DNA of 64,000 bases from Streptomyces fradiae (GTDB lineage Bacteria > Actinomycetota > Actinomycetes > Streptomycetales > Streptomycetaceae): contig NZ_CP065958.1 in the NCBI RefSeq assembly GCF_041270065.1, forward strand, positions 5,084,001 to 5,148,000, written 5' to 3'. The position numbers and the translations under genes are program-made. The notes beneath the pieces are model-generated. The model made no database searches. It was given only the letters and a program-made list of their open reading frames with translations, and was not told the origin of the DNA. Positions within the stretch are counted from its first letter, which is position 1. Every line of letters begins with the position of its first letter. Positions 32,941-40,282 of this stretch are shown one piece after another.

Positions 32941-33573
32941 ATGACGACGACGACCACCCCGCGCCGCCTCGCCACCCTCACGGCAACCCTCGTGCTCCTG
33001 ACCGGCACGGTCGGCACCGTCGGCACGGCCGGTGCCGCCCGCGCCGACGACCCGCCCAACTCCACCACCAACGGCGGCCCGCCCCCCGTCATCGACGCGA
33101 GCTCACCCGCCCTGATGCTTCCCGACGGGGCCACCCTCGCGCCCGCCAAGGTCCTCGACATCAAGCAGATCGTCGAGGAGGAAGGCGGCGAGCAGCGTCG
33201 CGAGGACACCAACGTCGACGTCACCTTCGCCCTTCAGGCCGAAGTCCTCTTCCCCAAGGACAGCGCCAAGCTCAGCCCGTCCGCCACCGCCCGTATCGCC
33301 GCGATCGCCGCCGAGATCAACAAGCAGGCCTCCCGGCGTGTCCGCGTCTTCGGGTTCACCGACGACCTCGGGTCGTACGAGCACGGGCTGAAGCTGTCCA
33401 AGGAACGCGCCGACGCCGTACAGCTCGAACTCGCCAAGAACCTCGACCCCGGCACGACGTTCGACATCCGCGGCTACAGCGAGGACTACCCCATCGCCGA
33501 CAACGCCACCGAGGAGGGCCGGAAGAAGAACCGCCGCGTCGAGGTCTCCTTCCCGCGCACCTCCGGCGGATAG
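32941..33573 (+). CDS. Secreted OmpA-family peptidoglycan-binding protein
   Basis: The 210-residue precursor has an N-terminal signal (about residues 1-36, ending GAARAD) and an OmpA C-like domain at about 95-205: VLFPKDSAKLSPSATARIA, VFGFTDDLGSYEHGLKLSKERADAV and a terminal NRRVEVSF. The domain binds peptidoglycan. In an organism without an outer membrane it probably anchors the Tad structure or another surface complex to the wall. It is the last gene of the cluster, 9 bp after the lipoprotein gene. Confidence 0.88.
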   Translation: MTTTTTPRRLATLTATLVLLTGTVGTVGTAGAARADDPPNSTTNGGPPPVIDASSPALMLPDGATLAPAKVLDIKQIVEEEGGEQRREDTNVDVTFALQAEVLFPKDSAKLSPSATARIAAIAAEINKQASRRVRVFGFTDDLGSYEHGLKLSKERADAVQLELAKNLDPGTTFDIRGYSEDYPIADNATEEGRKKNRRVEVSFPRTSGG

Positions 33574-33584
33574 CGGCCGCCTTG

Positions 33585-33776
33585 TCAGAGGAGGTGATCC
33601 GCCTTGCCGGCCTTGATGTCCAGGATCAGTTGCCGGAGGGCGTCACGGCTGTCGGTGAGGTGGTGGTCCTCCTGCCCGGCGACGGCTATGTAGCTGTTGC
33701 CGTCGGCGTCCGTCCCGAAGCGGTAGCAGGAGTTTCCTTCCCCGCAGTACGGCTCTTCCCAGCTGACCTCTGGCAT
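33585..33776 (-). CDS. DUF397 family small protein
   Basis: The 63-residue protein has the DUF397 pattern: an N-terminal WEEPYCGEGNSCYRF, a central YIAVAGQEDHHLTDSRDALR and a hydrophobic end. ATG 33776 follows a near-perfect AAGGAGG site and lies 11 bp after the regulator gene. DUF397 proteins are the small partners of DUF5753 regulators in whiJ/abaA-type loci of streptomycetes, where they act like the antagonist half of a pair. It converges on the OmpA-domain gene with an 11-bp gap. Confidence 0.88.
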   Translation of the reverse strand: MPEVSWEEPYCGEGNSCYRFGTDADGNSYIAVAGQEDHHLTDSRDALRQLILDIKAGKADHLL

Positions 33777-33787
33777 GTGGACCTCCT

Positions 33788-34639
33788 TCAGAATTGGCGC
33801 ACCATCTCATGGAGGAACGCGCGTGAGTCCGTCGGGGACAGCGCGATGCGTTCCATCCAGTCCAGGTGCGCTCGATACTTCGCCAACTGCGTTTCCTCGT
33901 ACAGGAAGTCGGGCCCGTGCGAGTTGTCGATCTGCACGGTGTCGAGCCGGGGAACGGCTCCCTCGGCGTAGAGGACGGTCTGCCCGGCTCCGGGGAACGC
34001 CCCCGCCTCGAATGGGAGGACGAGGATCGTGATGTTCTCCTGCTCCGACTTCTGCAACAGGTGTTCCAACTGGGCGCGCGCCACGGTTCTTCCGCCGAAG
34101 CGCATTCGCAGGGCGGCTTCGTGCACGATGCCGAGGTACGGGACGGCGTCGGGGCCGTCGAGCACCCGCTGGCGCTCCATGCGATGCGCGAGGCGCAGGG
34201 CGATCTTGTGCTCGGGAAGCTGCGGGATGACCATGCGGAAGACCGCCATCGCGTGTTCCGAAGTCTGGAGCAGGCCGGGCATGTGCATGGAGTAGGCCGC
34301 GCGCATGCCGACGCTGTTCGCCTCCAGCTCGGCGATGTCGAGGAGGGCGGGAGGTAGCGAGCTGCGGTAGCCCTCCCACCAGCCGCGCTGGCCGGGCTGT
34401 GCCATCTCGGTAAGTGCCTCGACGTACCTGTCGTCTGCGGAGTCGCAATGGGCGGCGAGAGCGCGAAGGCGTTCGGGGCTGATGGGGCGCTTGCCCGACT
34501 CGATGTTGGAGATCTTGCTGCGATCGACACCGAGCAGGCTCGACGCCGACTCGGCGGAAATCCCGGACGACGTGCGCATCCTGCGGACCTCGTAGCCAAG
34601 ACGCTTCTGGCGTTCGGTCGGGGATGTCCTTGCTGCCAT
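33788..34639 (-). CDS. XRE-family regulator with DUF5753 domain (WhiJ-like)
   Basis: The 283-residue protein has a helix-turn-helix at about residues 10-65 (LGYEVRRMRTSSGISAESAS, VDRSKISNIESGKRPIS) and a DUF5753 domain at about 95-275 (LEANSVGMRAAYSMHMPGLLQTSEHA, ITILVLPFEAGAFPGAGQ, VQIDNSHGPDFLYEE). ATG 34639 was chosen over a codon 12 nt upstream because TGAGGAG lies 5 nt before it. WhiJ-type proteins regulate development and antibiotic output together with small DUF397 proteins and ATP-binding partners; both partners are adjacent here. Confidence 0.92.
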   Translation of the reverse strand: MAARTSPTERQKRLGYEVRRMRTSSGISAESASSLLGVDRSKISNIESGKRPISPERLRALAAHCDSADDRYVEALTEMAQPGQRGWWEGYRSSLPPALLDIAELEANSVGMRAAYSMHMPGLLQTSEHAMAVFRMVIPQLPEHKIALRLAHRMERQRVLDGPDAVPYLGIVHEAALRMRFGGRTVARAQLEHLLQKSEQENITILVLPFEAGAFPGAGQTVLYAEGAVPRLDTVQIDNSHGPDFLYEETQLAKYRAHLDWMERIALSPTDSRAFLHEMVRQF

Positions 34640-34959
34640 GCCGCTCCTCACCGTGTCGTCGGTGGAAGTCTGCCGCCTGTGTACGCCAGCGATCCACGAA
34701 AGGGTTAATCTCCGCGAAGTCGAGGGCTATTTTGCCCTCCAGGTCTACATTGGGGGCGCACCGCTCGCTCACCGTGGGCGCGTGGAAGTGCATCGCGCAG
34801 GCCTGCCCGGAACCTCCTGCCCTGGGAGGGGTGGTCTCGCGTCAGGGAGACACGCCACCACGCGTACGCACCGCCGGAGCCGGGCCACTCGTGCGCCTCG
34901 ATGAGTCGTCGTCGATCGGATCAGCCAGGTCAACGCAAGCTCCGAGCAAGGGAGTCCGC
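34640..34959. promoter_or_regulatory. Divergent regulatory region of the abaA/whiJ-like locus, with GAGGGC inverted repeat
   Basis: This 320-bp region is unusually AT-rich around 34700-34755 and holds a perfect inverted repeat GAGGGC-N6-GCCCTC (34722-34739) with an AT spacer. A TACATT hexamer follows at 34746-34751. The repeat lies between the WhiJ-like gene and the divergent ATP-binding protein gene, making it a candidate operator for the regulator. Confidence 0.5.
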
Positions 34960-35418
34960 ATGTCGCCGACCCTTCGCACCGCCATCTGCCCCGTTTCTCC
35001 GCACGCCGCCGAGGCCGGCGTCAGATTCACGTACAGCCTCACCGTTCCGGGTACGTGCAGCAGCGCTGCCGTCGTCCGTACCGCCGTACGTTCCGCCCTG
35101 CATGCGCATCGGCTGCGCCGTTACACCTTCCCCGCGCAACTCGCCGCCAGCGAACTGGTCAGTACCGCCGCTCGGCTGGCCCCGGGCGAGGACGCGTACT
35201 TCTCCCTCGGCTGCCGCCCCGACTCACTCCGCCTGGTCCTCTGGGACCAACACCCCCGCCACGAGGAACCCGACGCCGAGACGGTCTGCGCGGCCCGGCG
35301 CCGGCGGGCGTTGTGGCTGCTCGACGTCGCCGTGGAGGACTGGGGCGGCGAGTGGGGCATCACCGAGGCTCAGCCGCCGCACCGGGGGACGAAGTCATGG
35401 GTGGTACTGCCCTGGTGA
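34960..35418 (+). CDS. ATP-binding protein (anti-sigma-factor-like HATPase) of the abaA/whiJ-like locus
   Basis: The 152-residue protein starts at ATG 34960 with AAGGGA 6 nt upstream. A short N-terminus contains one Cys; then comes a GHKL/HATPase_c_2-type fold: VRTAVRSALHAHRL, an ASELVSTAARLAPG helix corresponding to the N-box (its usual Asn reads Ser-Thr), LRLVLWDQHP with the ATP-contacting Asp, and a WGGEWGI/KSWVVLPW end. Relatives at abaA- and whiJ-type loci are encoded beside WhiJ-like and DUF397 genes. The altered N-box raises doubt about ATP binding. Confidence 0.85.
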   Translation: MSPTLRTAICPVSPHAAEAGVRFTYSLTVPGTCSSAAVVRTAVRSALHAHRLRRYTFPAQLAASELVSTAARLAPGEDAYFSLGCRPDSLRLVLWDQHPRHEEPDAETVCAARRRRALWLLDVAVEDWGGEWGITEAQPPHRGTKSWVVLPW

Positions 35419-35460
35419 GGTGCTGGTTCTGACGGCCGTCGGGGTGGCCGTTGCTTGTGT

Positions 35461-35835
35461 GCTTCTGGTGCGGCCGCCCTCTCTCCGAGTGTGGCCCCCT
35501 CCACCACCGCGTCAAGGGCGCCTTCGGCGTCGCTCCGCGATGGGCTGCGCCCACCCTTGACCCGGTGCCTCCGGGGGCCTTTTCACACTCGGAGGGCGGC
35601 CGGGGGAGCGGGCCGCGCGGAAAGGCCCGGGTATCGGCCGGCCGCCGTAGGCGGATGGCGGGTGCGTGGGTGGTGGGGCCGGGTATCGCTCCGGGCCGGG
35701 GGGCGTTCTGTTGCCCGGTGGGTGGGGGCTCGGTTCGTGGCTGAGGTTGGTGGGACGGTGTCCGCCGGTTCGGGGCGTGGAATGGGGGGCAGCCGTCGGC
35801 GGGCCGGGGCGCATGCCCCGCTGGGCACGGCCTGT
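35461..35835 (+). repeat. Left arm of a ~370-bp imperfect inverted repeat pair
   Basis: From GCTTCTGGTGCGGCCGCCCT onward this stretch matches the reverse complement of 36850-37236 over most of its length. The first ~220 bp are nearly identical and similarity is weaker beyond 35700. The arm contains its own dyad: TCCGAGTGTG near 35484 pairs with CACACTCGGA at 35584-35593, and TCAAGGG pairs with CCCTTGA inside it. No convincing gene is present. The rest of the gap from 35419 to 36085 holds only the direct repeats listed next. Confidence 0.85.
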
Positions 35836-35885
35836 GGGCGGCATAAACCCCGCTCGCGCGAGGCCCTGGACGCCGCCAGCCACCA

Positions 35886-35947
35886 CTGGAGTCACAGGAG
35901 TCCCGGATGTCTCGTCCCGGGGTGGGGATTGCGGAGTTTGCACCGCC
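35886..35947 (+). repeat. 62-nt direct repeat, copy 1
   Basis: It starts with CTGGAGTCACA and ends with GGATTGCGGA, a variable base, TTTGC, another variable base and CCGCC. The same outer blocks, at the same 62-nt spacing, recur at 36020-36081; the middle is diverged. The second copy ends 4 bp before the VOC gene stop region. Confidence 0.7.
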
Positions 35948-36019
35948 CGGCAGTGCTCGGCGCGTGCGATGACCGGGCAAAGTCCGCTAGCGCGAGGTCG
36001 GGTTCGCTAGGGAACGCCT

Positions 36020-36081
36020 CTGGAGTCACACGAGTTCACACCCGCCCCATTTCGTCTGCGGATTGCGGACTTTGCGCCGCC
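36020..36081 (+). repeat. 62-nt direct repeat, copy 2
   Basis: This is the second copy of the unit at 35886-35947, offset by 134 bp, with conserved ends and a diverged centre. It lies just downstream of the minus-strand VOC gene and may form part of its 3' region. Confidence 0.7.
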
Positions 36082-36085
36082 ACGG

Positions 36086-36526
36086 TCAGCTCAGTTCTTC
36101 GGCCAGGGCGAGGATGATTCCGCTCGGGCCCCGGAGGTAGCAGAGCAGGTAGCTGTCCTCGAAGCGCGTCACTTCCCCGACGAGTTCGGCGCCGTGCGGG
36201 CGGAGGCGGGCGAGGGTGGCGTGGATGTCGTCGACGGCGAACATGACGCGGTGCAGGCCAAGCGTGTTCGCCGGGGTGATCGCGGGCTCGGGGGTGATCG
36301 CCTTCGGGGAGTGGTACGTCGACAGTTCGAGTCGGCCCGGGGCACCGGGGATCCGCATCATCGCGATCTCGCTGCGCATGCCGTCGAGCCCGACGACCTT
36401 CCCCGCCCAGCTTCCTTCGATCGGCATCCTCCCTTCCAGCTCCATGCCGAGCTCGGTGAAGAAGGCGACGGCGGCGTCGAGGTCGTCGACGACGATGCCG
36501 ACGTTGTCCATGCGCTGAATCGTCAT
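36086..36526 (-). CDS. VOC family (glyoxalase/bleomycin resistance/dioxygenase fold) protein
   Basis: The 146-residue protein has two beta-alpha-beta-beta-beta modules: DNVGIVVDDLDAAVAFFTELGM at the N-terminus and HRVMFAVDDIHATLARLRPHGAELV in the second half, ending in YLRGPSGIILALAEEL. The metal-ligand positions appear partly kept (His ~92, terminal Glu), while the first-strand position is Asn rather than His, so enzyme activity is uncertain. ATG 36526 lies 7 nt after a TATCCT hexamer (36539-36534) with no ribosome binding site, consistent with leaderless expression. It lies between the two large inverted repeats. Confidence 0.88.
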   Translation of the reverse strand: MTIQRMDNVGIVVDDLDAAVAFFTELGMELEGRMPIEGSWAGKVVGLDGMRSEIAMMRIPGAPGRLELSTYHSPKAITPEPAITPANTLGLHRVMFAVDDIHATLARLRPHGAELVGEVTRFEDSYLLCYLRGPSGIILALAEELS

Positions 36527-36592
36527 GCTCGCGAGGATAGGGGCCGGGTATGACGCCGTAGGCCAGGCACGGCCGGGCCTACGATCGGGCCC

Positions 36593-36817
36593 GTGAGCGA
36601 CATCCCGACGCATTGGACCATCCGCCACTTCTCACAGGCCAACCCCGCCGGCCCCGGCTGCGACAGCGTGCCGGCCCTCCTGCGGCGGCTGGCCGATTCC
36701 ATCGAGGCGCTCGGCCCCGCCGAGATCCAGGACGTGGTCATCACATCTGAGATGACCGAACACGGCCCCTGGCGGTCGGGAACCGTCTACTTCCACCTGC
36801 CCGAGGACGCGGACTGA
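36593..36817 (+). CDS. Small hypothetical protein between the inverted repeats
   Basis: The 74-residue soluble protein starts at GTG 36593, 7 nt after TACGAT and without a ribosome binding site. It has a helical N-terminal half (VPALLRRLADSIEALGPAEIQDVVI) and a beta end (SGTVYFHLPEDAD). Coding bias is good. No known family was recognised. It is divergent from the VOC gene by 66 bp, and both are enclosed by the inverted repeats. Confidence 0.65.
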   Translation: MSDIPTHWTIRHFSQANPAGPGCDSVPALLRRLADSIEALGPAEIQDVVITSEMTEHGPWRSGTVYFHLPEDAD

Positions 36818-36849
36818 TTCCGCGCCCAATCCGCTAACAGGAATGACCA

Positions 36850-37236
36850 GCCGGGCATGCAGCCCGACCCGGCGACGGCCGTCGGCCGCCGAGCCGGGAA
36901 TGGGCGCCCCATTCCACTCCCGCGCACCCCCACCGAGGGATCGGTCCCAACTGCCCTCGCCACGAACCGAGCCCCCCACCCCCTCAATGCGAAGGGGCTT
37001 CCTCGGCGGAGCGATACCCGGTCCCACCACCCACGCACCCGCCATCCGCCTACGGCGGCCGGCCGATACCCGGACCTGTCCGCGCGGCCCGCTCCCCCGG
37101 CCGCCCTCCGAGTGTGAAAAGGCCCCCAGAGGCACCGGGTCAAGGGTGGGCGAAGCCCATCGCTTGCGACGCCGAAGGCGCCCTTGACGCGGTGGTGGAG
37201 GGGGCCACACTCGGAGAGAGGGCGGCCGCACCAGAA
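36850..37236 (-). repeat. Right arm of the ~370-bp imperfect inverted repeat pair
   Basis: Read on the minus strand this stretch repeats 35461-35835, including the GCTTCTGGTG start (at 37236) and the CACACTCGGAGGGCGGCC block. Sequence at the inner end (36850-37000) is more diverged than at the outer end. It fills the 466-bp gap before the nuclease-like gene, and no gene is supported in it. Confidence 0.85.
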
Positions 37237-37283
37237 GCCCTCAAGGACCCCCCGGCCCGAGCACCTCGGCTCGCGGCGCGCGG

Positions 37284-38204
37284 CTACCGCTCCAGCGCCC
37301 TCCTGACCGTCGCGATCATCCGGTCCGGGTGGGTGAAGACCTCGCGGGCCGTGAAGCGGAGGACGCGGCGGACGGCCGGGCAGCTCTGGAGGTCGTTGAA
37401 GCGGTGGACGTCGCGTTCGTGGGCGGCGGGGGTGCCGTGGAAGGCGAAGCCCTCGATCTCGACGGCCAGTCCGGCGGCGCGGAAGAGGAAGTCGGGGCGC
37501 AGGGGGCGGCCCGTGTCGGTGTGGAGGGTCGGCTGGGTCTCGGGGTGCAGGCCCGCGTCGTGCATCCGCAGCCTGGCGACCGTCTCGGCGGGGGAGCCGG
37601 ATCCCGCGACGGCGAGCGGGAGCCAGCGGCGGGCCGAGGGGGCGCCGGGGCGGCGGGGCGCGGCGAGTTCGGCGGCCAGGTCCGCCGTACCGACGAGCGG
37701 CGGGCGGCGCAGGCCGGCGACGAAGCGGGGGGACAGCGCCGAGTCCGCGACGACCACGGCCGCCTCGCGGGAGGCGGCAGCCCGTATGAGGTCGCCGACC
37801 GTGCGCGCCGCCGTCGTCACGCGCAGGCCGCGCCGGGTCCCGCAGTCCGCGTCGGTGAGCTGGGACGTGGCGTGCACCCGTATCCGGTCGTGGGGCCCCG
37901 AACTCCGGTGTGCGGTGAACTCCAGGAGATCCGCGTCCGCCCCAGGCCCCGTGAGGAGTTCGATGCGGTGCAGCGCGGCGGCCGTGCGGTGGCTGCACAC
38001 CAGCTCGGGCCGCAGCAGCTGGGCGGCCCGGGCCCGCACCCGCCAGTCCACCTCCTTCTCCGGGACGGCCCACGCGCCCCTGCAGATCCGATGCCAGCCG
38101 TCCACGCGCAGCCGCCGGGCGAGCCGGCCGCGCGGCCAGCCCGCCGTGAGCGCCCACACCGTGAGCAGCACCCCGCCCCTGGCGAGTCTCATCAACTCGT
38201 ACAT
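37284..38204 (-). CDS. Predicted nuclease-like protein (DUF559/Vsr-type C-terminus; AbiEi-like N-terminal region)
   Basis: The 306-residue soluble protein has an N-terminal wHTH-like part (about 10-60: ARRLRVDGWHRICRGAWAV) resembling that of many actinobacterial proteins annotated as AbiEi antitoxin-like. Its C-terminal region (about 230-300) has LRPDFLFRAAGLAVEIEGFAFHG, followed by a His and Asp-rich helix and RVLRFTAREVFTHPDRM. The Asp-Glu-Glu arrangement fits a restriction-endonuclease fold. I used ATG 38204; longer in-frame extensions exist but lack support. Whether it is a defence or repair protein is unknown. Confidence 0.65.
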   Translation of the reverse strand: MYELMRLARGGVLLTVWALTAGWPRGRLARRLRVDGWHRICRGAWAVPEKEVDWRVRARAAQLLRPELVCSHRTAAALHRIELLTGPGADADLLEFTAHRSSGPHDRIRVHATSQLTDADCGTRRGLRVTTAARTVGDLIRAAASREAAVVVADSALSPRFVAGLRRPPLVGTADLAAELAAPRRPGAPSARRWLPLAVAGSGSPAETVARLRMHDAGLHPETQPTLHTDTGRPLRPDFLFRAAGLAVEIEGFAFHGTPAAHERDVHRFNDLQSCPAVRRVLRFTAREVFTHPDRMIATVRRALER

Positions 38205-38381
38205 ACGAGCAAACGATCCCCCTGTGGAAAACTCCGCGAAAGGGTCCGTCAGGAAACTGCAAAAGTGCTGGTAGGTGGTGAGATCGGACATCCCGGAACG
38301 GGCATGCTGAGGACTGAGTGAGAGCTCGCAGGGCTTCTCAGTGGTTCTCAGTGCTTTCAGTGCTTCCGAAACGGGCAGCCG

Positions 38382-38771
38382 ATGACAACTCCCGCCCTCG
38401 CCCCGACCACCAGCGGCGTTCAGCTCGTCAGCGACCTCGTCGACCGCGTCCCCGGGTTCCGCAGCGCCTACGACGCCCACGTCTTCAGCCAGGGGCGCGT
38501 CCAGCCGCATGTCTTTTTCTGGGATGTCGTGCAGGGCACGGTGCGCGCCTTCCTCGGTGAGGAGGGCGACGAGGGCCGCCCCGTCGACTGGCGGCGCACC
38601 CTCGACTTCCTTGAGGAGCAGAGCCGGCGCGGCGAGGCCGGGGTGGACGACGTCATCGTCACGTCCTTCCTCGGGGACCTGCCGCACCCGTACGAGCCGG
38701 GGTACGGGATCGTGGGCGAGCTGGGGCCGGTCATGGCGGCCAGATTCCTGAGGCTGCGACCCGGCGGTTGA
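38382..38771 (+). CDS. Conserved hypothetical protein
   Basis: The 129-residue soluble protein starts at ATG 38382, preceded by CCGATG and a weak site. It is acidic in the middle (FLGEEGDEGRPVDWRRTLDFLEEQSRRG) with a conserved-looking ending FLGDLPHPYEPGYGIVGELGPVMAARF. I do not assign a function; the pattern resembles small helical immunity-type or DUF proteins. It lies 11 bp before the membrane glycosyltransferase-like gene, perhaps in the same unit. Confidence 0.65.
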   Translation: MTTPALAPTTSGVQLVSDLVDRVPGFRSAYDAHVFSQGRVQPHVFFWDVVQGTVRAFLGEEGDEGRPVDWRRTLDFLEEQSRRGEAGVDDVIVTSFLGDLPHPYEPGYGIVGELGPVMAARFLRLRPGG

Positions 38772-38782
38772 TAATCGAGCGC

Positions 38783-39892
38783 ATGTTCCGCTCCGCCCCA
38801 CCCTCCACGCTCTCCCCACGGACCCTCGCCCTCGGCGGGTACGTCGCCACCCGCCTCCTCGGGCTCGCCGCGCTCGCGATCGTCGCCGCGGCCACGGGCA
38901 AGGACGGGATGCACCGGCTGACGGGCCGGTGGGACGCGGTCTGGTACACGCGGATCGCCGAGCACGGCTACGGCCACCAGGTCACCCTCCCCAACGGCGC
39001 CGTCCACGCCGACCTGGCCTTCTTCCCCCTCTTCCCCGCCCTGGAACGGGCCCTGGCCACCGTCCTCCCCGTCGACGCCGCCACCGCCGGACTCCTCGTC
39101 TCCTGGGCCGCCTCGCTCGCCGCCGCCTGGGGCATCTACGCGGTCGGCGCGCACGTCGCGGGCCCGCGCACCGGAGTCGTACTCGCCGTCCTGTGGGGGG
39201 TGTACCCGACGGCGTTCGTGCAGTCGATGGCGTACACGGAGACCCTGTTCACGGCCCTCGCCGCCTGGTCGATCCTCGCGCTGCTGCGCGACCGCTGGGT
39301 CCTCGCCGGCGTCCTGTGCGTGTGTGCCGGGCTGACCCGGCCGACGGCGGCCGCGCTGATCGCCGCGATCGGGATCACGGCCGTCGTCACCGTCGTACGG
39401 GAGCGGCGGCTGCGCGCCCGGGTCGCGGCGGGCACGCTCCTCGCGCCGCTCGGCTGGCTCGGGTACGTCGTGTATGTGGGGGTCCGGCAGGGCAGCGCCA
39501 CCGCCTACTTCGACGTGCAGGCGGCCTGGGGCAACTCCATCGACGGCGGCGTCGCGCTCGCCCGCTTCATCGCAGGACTGCCCTGGCCGGCGGCCCTCGG
39601 GCTGTGCCTCGCCCTCGCCTTGCTCGGCTGGCTGCTCTTCCTGTGTGTGCGACAGCGCCAGCCGCTCCCGCTGCTCGTCTACACGGTCGCCGTCGTCGTC
39701 ATCTCGCTGGTCGGCGCCGCGTACTTCGGGTCCCGGCCGCGCCTGATGATGCCCGCGTTCGGGCTGCTCCTGCCGCCGGCCGCGGCGCTGGCCCGGCTCC
39801 GGGCCCGTACCGCCGTGCCCGTCCTCGCCGGGCTCGCGCTCGCCTCCGCCGTGTACGGGGCGTTCACGCTCCTCGGCGCCGGTCCACCGTGA
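38783..39892 (+). CDS. Polytopic membrane protein, GT-C/PIG-V-like mannosyltransferase
   Basis: The 369-residue protein has about nine hydrophobic segments. After the first helix is RWDAVWYTRIAEHGYG (about 48-63) with the acidic Asp expected for a GT-C catalytic loop, then HADLAFFPLFPALERAL and YPTAFVQSMAYTETLF, all PIG-V/mannosyltransferase-like. It probably adds sugar from a polyprenyl carrier outside the membrane. ATG 38783 lies 7 nt after GATAAT with no ribosome binding site. Its 3' end overlaps the convergent DUF192 gene by 29 bp. Confidence 0.8.
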   Translation: MFRSAPPSTLSPRTLALGGYVATRLLGLAALAIVAAATGKDGMHRLTGRWDAVWYTRIAEHGYGHQVTLPNGAVHADLAFFPLFPALERALATVLPVDAATAGLLVSWAASLAAAWGIYAVGAHVAGPRTGVVLAVLWGVYPTAFVQSMAYTETLFTALAAWSILALLRDRWVLAGVLCVCAGLTRPTAAALIAAIGITAVVTVVRERRLRARVAAGTLLAPLGWLGYVVYVGVRQGSATAYFDVQAAWGNSIDGGVALARFIAGLPWPAALGLCLALALLGWLLFLCVRQRQPLPLLVYTVAVVVISLVGAAYFGSRPRLMMPAFGLLLPPAAALARLRARTAVPVLAGLALASAVYGAFTLLGAGPP

Positions 39893-40253
39893 CCACCGCA
39901 CCCGGCCGAAGACCCCAGCCCGCCATCGTGCCGCCCTCCGCCTCCAGGACGTGCCGGCCGCGCAGCCGCGGCATCCCCAGCCGGCCCGGCCGCATGGTGA
40001 CGACGTCGAGGACGGTGAACGAGCGGTCGAGATAGGCGATGTCGAGGGTGAAGCGCATCCCGAAGGTGTGAATGCTGTTGGTGGGCGTGATGAGCAGGGC
40101 GCCGTCGATCCCGTCACGGCCGAGCAGGCCCCGGCGCCGGGATTTATGGGTAGCGGCGATCTCTACCGGCACCCGCCCGCCGTCCGGCGTGCCCAGCCAG
40201 CCCGTCCCGTCCCGCCAGGTCCTGCCCCATGCCCTTCCCCAAGTCCTCCCCAT
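39864..40253 (-). CDS. DUF192 family protein
   Basis: The 129-residue protein carries the DUF192 core: THKSRRRGLLGRDGIDGALLITP, HTFGMRFTLDIAYLDRSFTVLDV and HVLEAEGGTMAGWGLRPGAVV. The N-terminus has two GRTWGR repeats of uncertain reality; a later start is possible. The family is a small beta-rich fold of unknown function, often exported or near secretion genes. It is convergent and overlapping with the glycosyltransferase-like gene, and divergent from the prepilin peptidase gene by 29 bp. Confidence 0.85.
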   Translation of the reverse strand: MGRTWGRAWGRTWRDGTGWLGTPDGGRVPVEIAATHKSRRRGLLGRDGIDGALLITPTNSIHTFGMRFTLDIAYLDRSFTVLDVVTMRPGRLGMPRLRGRHVLEAEGGTMAGWGLRPGAVVTVDRRRGA

Positions 40254-40282
40254 GTGCCCGACCCTAGCCCTAGGGTCTGCCC

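Noticed and set aside
35451..35744. Open frame starting in the left inverted repeat as a gene
   Set aside because: The same peptide is encoded in the inverted copy inside another frame; it reflects the repeated DNA, has poor coding bias and no ribosome binding site.
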